Positions 23,101 through 36,624 of a stretch of DNA of 64,000 bases are shown in pieces. A program made the position numbers and the translations under genes. The notes under the pieces were generated by a model. That model saw only the letters and a list, made by a program, of their open reading frames with translations, did no database searches and had not been told where the DNA came from. Origin of the DNA: Numida meleagris (lineage: Eukaryota; Chordata; Aves; Galliformes; Numididae); contig NC_034409.1 of the NCBI RefSeq assembly GCF_002078875.1, forward strand, positions 108,176,935-108,240,934, in the 5' to 3' direction. Numbering within the stretch: the stretch's first letter is position 1; each line of letters opens with the position of its first letter.

Positions 23101-24059
23101 CCTTTCAGCTTTTAATACGCTGTATTCTGAGGAAACTTTAGTGTTGAGACAGTGCTACCTGCTTGGTGTCTCACCTGTGTGTTTTCTGCTGCTCCCTCCT
23201 CTTGGCGTCTTCCTCTCCTCTCCTCACTGAGGCAGAGTCAAGGGGCAGAGTTTGCAGTCATCTTGGTGACCCTTCTTCAAAGCAGCAATCATCTCCGCTG
23301 CTCCTGCCATTCGTCATGTTATCGAACTCATTAATTTCAAGTCCAGCATAAACTTGATGGCCTTTCCCCACTCTGAGGGAAGTAGGCAGGGGTCCAAGAT
23401 CACGAGCTGGCCGTGGCTGGGTTGCCGGTAGGTACAAGCGTGTTTGGGAGTGAAGTGGTGAGTGCTCCACTGGTCCTGGCAGCGTTCCCTGCTCTGTGGC
23501 ACTCTTGACTTGAGGTCTTTGTTTGAATTGTGGGTCGCTGGGGGAAGTTCAGCAGAATCCTATTTAGTCATTCAAGTGCATTTGTAAAGTTTGATTCCAT
23601 CAGCAGTAAAACCCGTGCAGTCTTTGTTGATTTTCTTTTGGGACTGCAGCTGTATACCAGGTGATGGAGTGTATCGGAGATGTAGCCTGCCCTGAACTTG
23701 CTTTGCTGCTGTTCACAAAGCACCCTGCAGTGCGAACAGTTTGAGGCCCCTGCCTTTGAAACATCAATGTTTTGGTCTTTCCATAAGAACCTTGACTTTT
23801 TGTTGCCTTCTTTGTGCTCTGGTCTTCTTCCCCTTTGTTTCTGTTACAACTGAACCTTCAGTATAGAAATTACATGCATTAAATTCAATACCTTTTTTCA
23901 GCCTTTTTGTAAAGACAATCTTGAGGACTCTATAAGAAAGTTCTATTGTCTCCATCTGTCTTTAATTCCCATCTCCACCTCTCCACCCGCTTAAGCGGTG
24001 TGGACAACAGTGCGTTTCCCAGTGTACCTTGGATTCAGCCAGCAATGGGAGCACACCTT
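23101..24059. other. gene-free stretch downstream of the CpG island
   Basis: No gene or repeat is recognised. If a gene runs rightward from the island, this would be the start of its first intron. No clear exon or strong donor was identified. Confidence 0.45.
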
Positions 24060-24594
24060 GAATCACAGAATATTCTGAGCTGGAAGAGACCCACAAGAAC
24101 CATTAAATCAAACTCCAGGCTCCACACAGGACCACCCAAAATCCAAACCCTTTGTCTGAGAGCGGTGTCCAGACGCTCCTTGAACTCCGGCACTCGGGGC
24201 CGTGCCCACTGCCCTGGGCAGCCTGTTCCATGCCCACCACCCTCTGGTGCAGACCCTTTCCCTAACCCCGGCTGCCCCTCCCCTGACGCAGTTCCATGCC
24301 GTTCCCTCGGGCCCTGTCGCTGTCACAGAGAGCAGAGCTCAGCGCTGCCCCTCCGCTCCCTGTGAGGAGCTGCAGCCGCCATGAGGCCTCCCCTCAGCTC
24401 CTCTGCTCTGGGCTGGACACACCGAGGGGCCTCAGCGGCTCCTCACACACCTTGCCCTCAGACCCTTCCCCGTCTTAGTAGCACTCTGTAATAGTTTTAC
24501 AGCCTTTTTGTTCTGTGGCACCCAAACCTGTACACGGTGCTGTAGGTGAGGCCACACCAATGCAGCATAGGGTGGGTCAATCACTTCCCCCTGA
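24060..24594 (-). mobile_element. long CR1 LINE 3' fragment
   Basis: Minus-oriented CR1 of about 535 bases and a different subfamily from most copies here. It begins 'aatcacagaatattctgagc' and contains 'ctccacacaggaccacccaa', 'cactgccctgggcagcctgt', 'cctgtcgctgtcacagagag' and 'gtaggtgaggccacaccaat'. The minus strand shows degenerate ORF2 text (WWAWNRLPRAVGTAP). A short internal deletion is visible near 24470-24485, where the segment before 'cactctgtaatag' is shortened. Confidence 0.9.
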
Positions 24595-27500
24595 CACAAT
24601 TACAATGGCAGCAGCACTTAGCACAGCTTGGCACTGTGGTGCAGTGGTGCCTTGCGGGCGACTCAGGTGTGGCCTCACTCAAGAGTGCCAGTGTTGTGCC
24701 TATACATACTGAAATCAGAACTGGCTTTGGTAGGAGTTGAGAGAAATAACAGTGCTATTTCCTCTTCCTAGTGCACTTTCTTTTGTCTTCAAAGAAGATG
24801 CAGATGGGGCAAAAATCTGCCTGAAATTATAGGGAGCTCTGCTAGCATAAAGTGTGCCTTCTTTTTCCAGAGAATGCTTTCTGCCCAGTATTAATATTTG
24901 GTGATGAAACTATTGCATAGTCCCATTCTAACAACAGGTTTTTTTTTTTCTTCCTTTCTACCTCTGTTTGCAGAAAGACGCATTGTTTTCAAATTCTAGG
25001 TGATGTTTTGCATACTTATAAAACTCTTATTGAATAATTGGATGTGAAGCTTACTTTTTTTATAGGGAATTGGTATGAATAAAGCATTGCTGTTAACGGA
25101 AATGAGTTCACCTATATTAAATCTGTGATAGCTATAAATTTCCATGGGCTGCTTCTGTGCCTTCCAGCAAGGCAAAAACCCCAGCATGGGTTGTGTTCTT
25201 GCTCCTCTGGCTTAGAAGAACATAATTCTTGTTAGGAATGGCCAAGGTACCGACAAATGTAATTGGCATTCATAATGGCTAGAAATGTCTTGTTCTTTCA
25301 CTGCTCTTAAGTGGTAATACTGATTATTGGTGGGCGTATGTTAGTCCCTTTATAGACAGTGATTGAACAAAGAACAGGTAGTTGGTACAAGAGATGACAA
25401 AAAGCAAAGGGAACCAAATATGTTATTGTGTCTCAGGCTGCTCCACTGCCTTCTGGTGCCAAGTCCCTAGTAAGGACCTTCTGTGTACACTTGCATTTCA
25501 GGCTAATATCAGGAAACTTGCTTGTGGTTAGTTTTTGATAAGTAATCAATACCATCTTTTTGAAGTAAGACTAAAAGGGAGGGAATGTGGAGGCATTAGA
25601 AGGCGTTATCTAAATTTCTTGTTTAACTGTGAACAAAAGAAACGTGTTCCAAGGCCTCTCCAATGTACTCTATGAAGATATCCTTAAAAGTGTTAGATTA
25701 AAATCAGTTTGCCATCTAATACATGATCATATCAGGATTCTAGAAGTGAGTCAGCACCCAGGGTGGGGATTGAGTAGTGCTAGGATGCAGGCAGCAATGG
25801 ATAAAATCTAGATGAGCTAAGAGGGGGGTTGACGCACCAGCACAATAATCTCTGCTTCCTGTTCTTTTGTATTAATTGCAAGAGTTGAAATTAGAAATGG
25901 TTAAAAAGATAACAAACTCTTGCTTATGCATTTTTTTATTCTTCTGCAATGAGAGCATACCTACAATTTATCTGTAAAATTTTCTTGTGCCTCTCCGTCT
26001 AGACGTGCTGAGGAGTTTCTAAGACGTGACAGTGATGAGAAGCTGGGCATTGCAGCTGCTACATAGAAGTCATAGCAAAAGTGAAAGAAATACCTGTCTC
26101 GTTTGTAAAGATCAGTCTACAAGCACTCCTTTTCAATCCAGTCATTTACAACAGCACCTTCTGCTTCTGTATCTTTATCTGTAGCTGTCCAACCTTGCCC
26201 AGGGCAGACAGTGTGACTGTGTGGTTCAGTAGGTGGGATGGGAGGCAGGTGGTTTGGGTTCTTGTCCGTGTCCTAGTGAGCGTTCAGTATGGTAAGAAGA
26301 AACTGAAAGCCACTGTGACTCCTTTTGCGTCCCAAGCCTGCAAAACCATGTCGAAACAAACTGTTTCAGTAGAAGAGGGCAGAGACCAGTAGTGCTGGGA
26401 TACCTCGGTGCGCTACCAGGGAAGTGCTGGGTGACATTTATGATGCGGTTTTTCTTCCTTTTTCTCCTGAAGGTAGTGAAACTATGTACAGCTCAAACCA
26501 CGTAAGGATACAGCCCCATCAGACTGTTGGGCAAAAGAGAGTACTGTTCTCAGCCTTCTGTTTCGTACCTGTGGTTTATGAGGAAGTTGGTGTAGTCCCA
26601 GCACCCTGAGCTTTCCCTAAAGGTGTCGGTCTCTGTCTCAGTACAACCTTGTTGTCTGGTTGTGACCATTGCTTTAGTTTGAGTCTGCTTGGAAAAATGC
26701 TTGTCCTTGAAGTAGGCATTGAGCTCTCTTTGTTTTACAAGAAGGAAGGGACATATGGGTTTCCTGTACATTTGCAATGAAATACTGAACGTTTACAAAG
26801 GGAAGAGGTGAATAGGAGTGTGTGTTAGAACACTGTGAACCCAACACCTCCTGTGTATTTGGGTATTTGTGGTAGAACTGTTTAAAACCTTTAAAACATT
26901 TCTGCATCAGAGTTCAGACCTCTTTGGTGGTCAGGTTTAAGTACAGACCATGGGCCCCTCTCTGTATGTAGCACCTCTGTGCTGACAGACCTTCTCATTT
27001 GCTCTGAAGAAAATGGAATGTCAGCATAATTTTCAGTTGCTTTGGTTTTTTTCCTTTGTTATTGTTCCCAGCCATTAGCATTACTTAGGTAATTATAGTG
27101 TGTTTGTTAGGAGCCCTGACAGTCTAAACTGAGTTCTTTGTCAAAAACGTAATGTTTCCCTTTTAATTAAGATAGACTAGAACCAGCACCTGAATCTATC
27201 AATTAAATAGTCACATTAGAATATATTAGTGTGCAAAACAAAATGTATTTCTGACTAAAACATTGCCCAAAGTAAGTGAGCTTCTGTGAGGTTTGGTTTT
27301 TGTTGTTGTCTGTTTTGTGGAGAAAATAATCTATTGGTACTGCATCTGTCACAGATGCGTGCTTGTGCAAAATTCATGTGCAATCTTTCCAAATTCTGTG
27401 CAATGCAAAACAATAGCCACTATTTCTTCTTCAAAGCTCTTCAGAACTGTTCAGTAATCCTTGTGACAACCCTTAGAAGTGGCTATTGTAGTAATTTTTT

Positions 27501-28298
27501 TATGGGTGGTGAAACAATTAACCGGCATTGTCTCCATCTGTACTGCGACAGTGGGATATTCAAAGGGCCCAGGGCTTGGCCTGCCAATGAATCTTGCCAT
27601 TGTGTTAGCTATTCCCACTGTAGTGCTACTGATGAAAACTCGTTACAGATGCAGGAGCTGTCAATATGCAGGGTCAGCTGGATCATGACTTCCCATTTGG
27701 GATGCAGCCATGTTGTGCCAGGTCAGACAAGCACCTTAGGTTTTCTTTGCAGCCTGATTTTGGTTGCTGAGATCTCTCTTCTCCTCCACCATCACTGCCT
27801 GTTGCCCTTCCAGGAGTTATAAATGCCACAGCAGATGGTTTGGAGGGAGGCACTCTCTGTAATTACTGCTGCAAGATTTGCCTAAGCTTGACTCTGCACA
27901 AAAAACACTTTTTTTTTTTTTTCTTCCCTAGAAATTCCAAGTTGTTGGTACTTGAAATGCAGATTTGGTCTTTTCAGTGGAGCACGATAGTTGAAATATG
28001 TGCATTATCTGCTGATTCAAAAATGTTCTGTCTTTCCTTTTAACATAATTCATACAGTGGTTTACTGTTATCAATTTTCAGTCTTTTATTGATGGATCAC
28101 GTTTCAGATTCCTGGTAGTGTTATAAGCTAGACTGCTTATGGACCCAAACGCTGATCATGGCTGACGCACCGTTAGGTAATGCAGCTAGAATCAGTTTAC
28201 TTTTTATGAAGGTAAATTTTTAAACCCACTAGCTTGACTGGTAGCATTCCACCAGTGGTAGTGGTAGCATCCTTCCTTCTCCCTGCTGGCTAGAGGTC
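24595..28298. other. gene-free stretch
   Basis: No gene is recognised. A 178-codon + strand open frame (27286-27822) and a 103-codon one (26081-26392) look like chance: no family, no coherent splice sites and low-complexity starts. A 14-base T run lies at 27909-27922. Confidence 0.5.
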
Positions 28299-28410
28299 AT
28301 ATAATCATTAAGGTTGGAAAAGACCACTAAGATCACCTATTCCAACTGCAGACACACCACCATGCCCACTAACCATGTCCCTCAGTGCCACATCTTTGCA
28401 TGGCTGTACA
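28299..28410 (-). mobile_element. short CR1 3' end
   Basis: The segment reads 'catataatcattaaggttgg', 'aaaagaccactaagatcacc' and 'catgcccactaaccatgtcc'. This is the CR1 3' end in minus orientation, truncated after about 110 bases. Confidence 0.9.
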
Positions 28411-31400
28411 GTTGACCCATGTATCTTTAATGCTTGATGCAAGCCTTTTTGGCTCCCAGTTGCAGCTGTGATAGATCCAGTGCCATGCTGCATGTGGTGT
28501 ACTTTTCCAAGGCCCCCCTTGCTCCAAATGCCTTCCTGCACTCTTGTTCTCATTACCAGTGTGTCTGAGCAGAGCTACTCTCTTCAATCTGGTGCCTTCA
28601 TCCCTTGGGTTATTAACCACATGGCCAGCCTCCACTGTAAACTTGAGTGTTGGAGGGATGAAACCAAAGGAAAAGGAAGAGCACCTTATCTGAACTCAAG
28701 GAATGAAAACCTGAGGCAAAGTGCACAGGATGGCTGAACAGAGTTGTGTTTCCTTCTGGTTGTAACAGCAGTTTTGTTATCACTGGGATCAATGAATCAA
28801 GGTGGTCTTCGGTATTCTGGTTTTTTTTTCAGGTTTTTATCTCGTCTTCAGTTTTTCTGGCCAAATCTTGCTCTCCTGGCCTCCCCCAAGTCTGCTTTCC
28901 TTGATTAGATGGTGCCATTGTCTTCTAGTAGTCTGTTTGTAATTAATCCTTCTGAAATTTGCAAATGCTTTTCTTGTCGAATTTCTGTGTAGCATCCCTC
29001 TGTAGGAAGGACAACTATTTGAAAAGAAATGTTTCATATATAGCTAGTACTGTGGCAAGAATGCTTATACGAGCTCTCAAGGATTGAGATTGCTTAAGCT
29101 GAAATGTAATGTACCTTGAGTAATTCGGTTTGCTTTTTGCCTGTTCAAGTTCAATTGTCTTTGACGCTGGAACCTAAATGGGATAGCTTAGCTCTCCTGT
29201 TGCATTTTCCCCAGTGTCTATCTGTGATGGTTCAAGACTTATTACTACTCAGTGCTGCTGGATTCCTTCCAAGCTTTCCTATCCAAATACTCACCAGAAG
29301 ACAACCAATGGGCTCCCCCTCTCTCCACACCCAGAATGTACTGAGCTTGTATTTGTTTTCTAAAAACCATGCAGCAGTAAGTCTTATAGCATTTCTTCAA
29401 CTTACTTCTCCCAGCTGTAGCTGTGAACTGAGGACCATAACTTTATTCTTGTGAAAAGTTTTGGAGCCTAATCTCAGAATGAATACATCAGCTAAACATG
29501 TACATTTGCTTATTAACTGCACATTTGATAGCATTACTGAGCTGCCCTGGATGAAGCTGTGCCTGTACAGTAGCCCTCTTGATAGTACTTTTTTGCTTTT
29601 GATCTATAAACTTGTGATGGTAACTTATCAATAGGGAAGTAAGTTTTACTGGTTGAAGAGTTTTATTTTAGTCCAACTGTGTGTTGCGGGGTTTTTAGAG
29701 TATACTGCAGTGTACTGCTGGAGTGGTATGTTGGATTCTCAGTAGCAATATCACACTGGTCAAGCAGAACTCATCCTGGTGGTGCTGATATTAAAGCATT
29801 TCTTTTGTAGCGACTTGGATAGCGGGCTTTGTAGCTTTCCAGGATTCAAAGATATTATTAGCATTACTGGAAAAAACAAGTTTCCTTGTTTTGCCGTGTA
29901 CTTCATTAACTGACATTCACAGCATCATTGTTATATCTCACAGTGAAAGCCAGATAACCAGCGCTCGTCGTCATAGAAATAACAGGACCTGCTGTATGCA
30001 ACCTCTAATGAGCTTTACCTCTTTAAATTAATATGCCCGTACTTTTCTCTGCAGCAAAAGAAAGTAATATAATCCTTTCCTTTCTTTTTCTCTTATAACA
30101 TCCTTTTCTTTTTCTTTCTTCCTTCATTTAAAAAAAATTTTTTTAAATATATATCCTAAACCTTAGCATTTTCTGCAGATGCCAGGATCTCGGTTTCTTC
30201 AGGCTCCCCTGTTCTCAGTTAGCACCCATATGGTAGGCTGATGTTTGAGGGCTGAACCTTTGCTTTTCTTCAAAAGCATAATGAGTGGGAAGGCAGTGCT
30301 TTATGTTCATCTGCACTGGTCCTCCAGACGCCAATTTAAAGGCTGTCTTGATAAGTCCCAAAGGATGCCATGAATTACCGGGATGGTTTATCTGTGGATG
30401 ACTTGGCTTGCTATGCCAGGGAAAGGAAGGTGTGTTTTTGCTCAAATGAAACTGTCAAAAGCTTTACAGCTCTTGGTGTTGCATGTGGAATTAGCACTGG
30501 ATATTCTTCATGCCCACATCTGCTGCAAACAAAGGAGCATCCGTTGAGATGTGATTAGGTTTATAACGTCAGTGTGAAGACATCTTTTTTCAGTGAAGAA
30601 ACATCCAAAGACAATGTGAGTTTAGGGTAAGTTTAATACACATTTCCTGGATTGATTTATTTTGATTAATAGCTTTGCCTAGGTGAATTTTTTAATTGAA
30701 TATTTAAGCAAGCTGAAAGTAGGCATTTACTGTCTGTCTTAAAATTGTGCTGATAATTCTGTTATCGTCATTACTTTTGTAATGTCTTTATTGAAGTTAT
30801 GGTGCCCTCATCCTTCTGACCCTCATCCTTCCAGAAAAAGTGGATTTAATTTGTTTGGTGAGAGGCGTCTACTGTGTGGTTACTCTGGTACAAGGAGGCA
30901 TGTGGGACAGGTGGGTTAGTTGAAGAAATAGCTGTCTTTTAAAGGGCTGAGTTCAGGCCAAAAATCTCTAAGAGTGATCTAAAGCATATTGTGCAGTTCA
31001 TAAGCTCCACTTACGAACCTTACAAATCCAGTAGTAAATGTGAAAATGTGAACCTGGTGGTGTTATGTAGGTGCTTTGGTTTCACTGGGTGACCTGAAAT
31101 AACTAAATTAAGCTTTCTTCCCCCCTACCCCCTCCTCCAGCAGGACATTCCTTTTCTTGTTGGATGGTATTTCCTTTCCTGAGACCTGGCTACGCAAAGA
31201 GGGAACAGAGCCATATTCTTGTGCGTTCAGGTTTCTACCTGATCCGGCATGTGGGGCGGTGGAATAATGGAGCACTCCTGGGAGCTGTTTGTCACTGGGC
31301 AGATAGAGCTGGCTGCTCAGCTCCTGTGTGGTTGGCTCCTCCCCAGTGCTCTGGGAATATCAGCTCTGAAAAGACGCTGGCAGCATCTTTTCCAGTGAGA

Positions 31401-34400
31401 CTGCAATCTAGTCTGTAAGGGGAGGAGCCCATTTGCTGGTGCTCTTAATCGCTCTGTCTGAGTAAGTTCAACCACAACAGTTTCACTTTTTGGTGATATC
31501 ACTGCTTGCATTAATTTGTGCCTCAGTGCCTACACTGGAGTCTCTTTAGTGCTGTTCGTTAACACTGCTAGGCTGGCAGAACACCTAAGAGAAAATAGAG
31601 CCCCAAGCTTGCCTGTATTCGTACCAGTACCTGGCTTGATAATAATCAAAACTCTAGTGATTCCACTTAGCAGCTCACCAACTTGAATATGAGTCAGTCT
31701 TGCATGGTTGCAAAACAACCCACAAAGCCTCCTATCCCAGAAGAAAGAAACCAGACATGCTAGGATGCATGCACGCTGCTGTGCTGTGATACTACATGGC
31801 ACGAGCAATAGCGTGGTCTGCAGCTGTAGGCATTACCTCTTAAGAAACCCTTTTTCCCAAGGGCAAAGCTGTGAGAGAAATGAAAGAAGTCACAGGCAAG
31901 TCTAGAAAACATTACCAAAGGGAAGGTTTGCGGAACGATGGGCTTACTATGTAGACAGCTCTTAAAAGTCTATTGCAGAGGAAGAGGGAGTCGTTTGCTC
32001 TCCTTGCCTGCTGTAGAGAGGACAAGAAGTTACAGGTTTAAGACGCAGAAGGGAGAGCTGGAAAGCTTCGGAAAAAGCTTTCTGTTGCCAAATGGGAGTT
32101 ACGAAATCACTGATGCTGGAGAGAACTCAAAAAGAAAGGATCTCGGCAAATGCCTCTGGGAAGGGTTGGGGCTTGGTGCTCTTGCTCTGGGGTCTAGAGC
32201 ACTGTGTCCTCGATGGGGAAGGCCCTGGTATTAGATACAGACAAGGAGAAGCCAAAGAACATGAGTTCTGGCAGCCTCTCCGTGTCCCTAATGTTGCTGT
32301 GCAAAAACGTGTTGGAGGAGGTTGAGGACAAGAAATTGGTGTTCTTAATGAAGTGAAAGGTGATGGCAAAGCTCAGCTATGAAAGACTGGGGACAGCTGG
32401 ATGAGGTGACCTCTTGAAATCCCCTTCAGCTGTGCACACTGCCCTTAAATTTTGATAGAGACTCATGCTCCAAGCTGGCTCTGCTGGCTCAAGCTTACTC
32501 GCTTGCTATAAATTCCAGCACAGGGCAGCACCGATCAATCTGTGCGTCAGACTGAATGATTCTGGGAAGGGTAACAGAAGGGTAACCCCTTCTGGGAAGG
32601 GGTCCTTTCACTTAGCAGCTGCTTCATGCCTTCCTTTTTAAGCGTATGGAAACAATTCACTTGTGGTCCATGTGCTCTGTGCAGAAGGTGGAGCAGAGGA
32701 GGATGTGCCGACTTCTTGGATCAGCCTCAAAATTGGAGCCTGAATCTGATTACTGCAAAGACCTTTGTGTCCATTTCCTTTGTATTGCCATTTTTCATCT
32801 GTTCAGCTCTCAGTAAATTTCTGTGGCACCAGATTAATTCCTGACAACCAGCCATAGCACCTTGGAGTTGCTCTGGCCAGAAGCTGTAACTACCAGCTAT
32901 GTGTGGAGGGCACTAAACAGAAGCTGAAAGGCTGGGTAACCCTCATTCAGAAGCTAGCCAGCTTGTGTCCTCAGAATTTCAATTCAAGCACTGATTCTTG
33001 TTCTGCTCGCCTTTTTGGCGCAAAGCTGGTGGGTGCTGGAGTAGTTTTGCAAAATGCTAAGTGATGAATTAAAATCTGAGTCAAGATTCTGGCTCCCTGT
33101 GCTGACGAATGAGCGTTAGAGATGAAGTAATAGAAAATTATGGACTGTGATGGTCTGCCACTCTGTACAAACAGAAAAATAGTAACCAGATTCCTGAAAT
33201 GCTTTCTTTTATGTGTGGTATGCCTAAAATCGTTTGGCAGGATGTATGGTCTTTGTGTGTTGGTAAAACACAGGTGATCTAGGATGCTCCATGCAAGGAA
33301 CTTCTTGTTCTTTGTGTTCTCTCCCCAGCAACGGCCAATGCCTAACCTTGGCAGTACTGAACTGTTGCCAGCTGCATCTGAGAAACTCATTGAAAGCATG
33401 GATATCTCTAATGTAAATGAGACACAGCTTGCTTCCTTAGGACTGTGAGGAATTTCAGTCTTCCTGTCGCTGACTGTAGAGCGAGTGCCTAGGTAGGAGA
33501 GAGAGAAGAGATAAATTAAGCCTCTATTGAGTGACTCAATGGCTTTTGTGCGAGTTTGTAACACGCTGCTTTTTAAAATGCCATATGTTCTTATGAGAGG
33601 GGAGCCCTGCTGGGTTCCTGCCTTAATTCCAGAGTGCCCTTAAAATGGGATTCTGGAAGCGCTGCGGATAGTACATCGTGTTGTGGATCCCATATCTTGG
33701 AAGACCATGAATTTTTTTGCTAATAACATAACAATTGGAATTCACAAATACAATGTAATCCAGTGAAATTACACCTGAGAGAAAAGATATAAATAACAGA
33801 AAGCTGATGCCTGCACTTCACCGGGTGCTTGCTCTGGCAGAGCAGTGAGTCTTCATGAGCTTTGTGCTTCTGTACACGAGAGTAATTGTTGCACAAATTA
33901 AAAGCCTGCTGCACCGATACAGATCCTGTCTGTAGCTGTGTCTGACTTAGGGCAACTATGTTTTACAGGTTCTAACAGTGTCAAGCACACACCATTGGCT
34001 GTATTTTTTCCCCCTGCAGCAAGAAACCTTAGCTAGGAGAGGGCAGATCTGCTCAGACAGGTGGATTTATGCATATCTACCTTATCCCAATCTCTTAGTG
34101 AAATTTTCTCTTGTTCATCTCTTCCTCCTCTTCCTTGTTTAATTCCACTTACTGTGGGTTTCGTCAGAGCTCTTTCTCAAGCATTTAATTCAGTTGCCAA
34201 ATTACAGTAATGAGCAGGTAAGTTTAATGCTGTGCTGCATGATAGATGAAGTCATTGTGCTAGCAATGCTTAATTTCGGTCTGCAGACTTGATTTTTGTA
34301 CTTGTGGTGTAATTGGATCAGATTTTCTTCATTGTACCTATAACAGGTTTGTTCTGACAATAGGAGGGGAAGGAGGAGCATGAAGGGAATGAGCAAGACT

Positions 34401-34865
34401 GAACTACTCCCACGTTTTCTAGGATTTGTGTCTCTGTAAGTGTGTGTTGGCTGATGATGAGTGATGCTGCCAGGAGGCTCACTGCCCAGCAGTCTGCTCT
34501 GTGGGGGTTTCCATAGCTGACGGGACCCAAGCTTCATGGCTGAATGGTGAATGAAGGCCCTCTCTGCTCCACGTGGCACTGGTAACCTCAGGGGCTTCTC
34601 TAGGTCAAACAGTACCCTGTGTTGGTACTGCTGGTATTTCAGCTGCAAACTAAACCAGAAGGGTTTGGGAAGGGTCTTGCTGAGGAAGAGGAGGCTATGG
34701 AGGAGATGCTGAAAGGGCGAGGCTGTGCAGAATCAGCTACTCTGCCTGTCACTTTCTTGGACTCCTTTGCTCTGGATTCCTGAAGCAGATCTCTCCTGGC
34801 CACTCTTTACATCTTCTCTCATCTCCTTGGTGGAAGTGAATTTAGATCTTGAATCTATTTGTCAC
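28411..34865. other. long gene-free stretch
   Basis: No gene or mobile element is recognised in about 6.4 kb. Visible: a pyrimidine-rich block at 30070-30125 next to an A/T homopolymer junction at 30129-30145, and a local inverted/tandem duplication at 32562-32606 built from 'ttctgggaagg' and 'gggtaac'. The 197-codon minus-strand frame at 32971-33564 is the longest gap-free ORF in the window but has no recognisable domain and is regarded as chance. Confidence 0.5.
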
Positions 34866-35013
34866 ATTCCCATCCTCATTCCTGGAGGCATTCAAGGCCA
34901 GGTTGGATGCGGCCCTGGGCAGCCTGAGCTGGTGAGGTGCAGCCCATGGCAGGGGGGTTGGAAGTATGTGGGCATTAAGGTCCCTTCCAAACCCAAACCA
35001 TTCTGTGATTCTA
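34866..35013 (+). mobile_element. CR1 LINE 3' end
   Basis: CR1 in + orientation: 'cctggaggcattcaaggcca', 'ggttggatgcggccctgggc', 'agcctgagctggtgaggtgc' and the terminal 'ccattctgtgattctac'. It is truncated at the 5' side and has a preserved tail. Confidence 0.9.
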
Positions 35014-36430
35014 CAGAATTCCTCACTTTCCTCCACCATGTGCTCATTGCATTGTCTCAGCTTCTTCTTCCCTTCCACACCCAGCTGAGAAGCTTCCCAG
35101 CTCTAGCAGAGCATGAGAGGGCAGAGCTCTTCTTTAGAGGGCCTCTACAAGTGTCTGAGGGCCACTTCCCTTTTTTTAGGGTGGTGGTATCTCCGCTTTT
35201 TCTAGGGAGATCTAGTTTGCTGCTTCAGATCTGGATGCAATTCTAAATTATGGAGAGATCCTATCTTAAGACTTGTTCAGATGTTAACTGTTCTCACAGT
35301 TCCTGTGATGGAAGTGATAGTTTCTGCACACACTGAGGGAGTTGTGTAAGCTTGCTAAAGACCCTGGTTATGTTGGCCAGTTCTCCGCTGCAGCTTTTTT
35401 GGTTATATGATGACAGGTTATTTTGGGAACCAGAATGTAATCAGGTCAAAAATCAAACTTCAGCAGAGGCTGATTTGTTGTGTATAGGTACGTTTTGGTT
35501 GCTGGGCATTGGTCACAGTAGAAGTTGGAAGAATCATTCAACTTCATTTTTCCTAGTGGTCTTTCCTGTTTGCAAAGAGTGGCTTTCCTGGCATGATTTC
35601 ATTTAAGTCTGCTGAACATTGGTTTCTGCCCTGTACTAAATGTACTTTTGTCTATCTATCACAAATGTTTTGGTGAAAATAGTAAAACCCAAAGAGGAAC
35701 AAAAATATTTCCTTTTGCCTTTGTGTTTTTTTTTTCCCCCTGTAGATTAGTTGTGGCTATATTTTGTTATGATCTCTGTCATTCCTAATATGAGTTTGAA
35801 ATTCACACTTCTGCCAGTGAGCAGAGCAAATTTAATAAAACAATCAGGTAAGACGAGGTAGAGTGTGGTGTGGAGATGTTGGAGTCTTAAGCCATGCTTC
35901 TGTCATGCTTGTTCGTGGTGTCGTGGTGCTTTCCATCTGTAATCACAATGGCCGTGGAATGCCTGGGTAGAAAATGCCTTCAGAAAGTGTGCATATCAGG
36001 TAGTTAATGCTTTTGATACGTAGAAAACATGCTTTTGAGTTTGTAATGTATACTCTTACATATTGGAGCCTGATCTTCTTCTAAATTAAAAGAGAAACTC
36101 CTCTGATATCTCACAAAGTGATAATGGGAAATAGTGTACATGAACCAGTGGACTGTACAGGAGTACAGTTACAACACATCTCTTTACATGTTGTGAAAAC
36201 AAAGTCCTTCTGTGCTGCTGTCCTCTGTTTGCCTTCTGTGGCGCTCAGTTTTTAGTGTGCAGTCTTTATCTCATAGTCACTATTTTCAAAGTTTCAGACC
36301 TGTACCATGCAAAGTGTTTCGAATATTTGCTTTGAGGAAGCGACTCTCTTTTTTTGCATACTGAAATCATGTGGCCTTTTGTTAAAGGAACATGCTGGAA
36401 GGAAGTAGGAAAGTGGACTGGGCTGGGACT
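35014..36430. other. gene-free stretch
   Basis: No gene or repeat is recognised. Open frames are short. A T/C tract lies near 35723-35742. Confidence 0.5.
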
Positions 36431-36565
36431 AATCACAGAATCATAGAATGGTCTGGGTTGGAAGAGAACTCAAAGATCATCTGGTTCCCCTGGTTTGCCA
36501 CCCACCTGCTTAGGCTGCCCAGGGCCCCATCCAATCTGGTCTGGAATGCTTCTCTGGGCAATCCA
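36431..36565 (-). mobile_element. CR1 LINE 3' end
   Basis: It starts with the reversed tail 'aatcacagaatcatagaatg', then 'gtctgggttggaagagaact', 'caaagatcatctgg' and 'cccagggccccatccaatct'. It is minus oriented and lies head-to-head with the next CR1, about 60 bases away. Confidence 0.9.
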
Positions 36566-36624
36566 GTTCTCATCTGTCCTGGTGGGATGACTTAGGTGTT
36601 TGAGCATCTGATGTCATTTTAGGC

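Noticed and set aside
27286..27822. A 178-codon + strand open frame
   Set aside because: It starts in low-complexity sequence, its composition is unlike a known family, and a second frame within it is also open.
32971..33564. A 197-codon minus-strand open frame, the longest gap-free ORF in the window
   Set aside because: No recognisable domain, no coherent signal or motif, and no supporting splice sites. ORFs of this order are expected by chance in 64 kb on six frames.
34725..35246. A 173-codon + strand open frame
   Set aside because: Its middle is CR1 3' sequence (34866-35013) read in a non-ORF2 frame.
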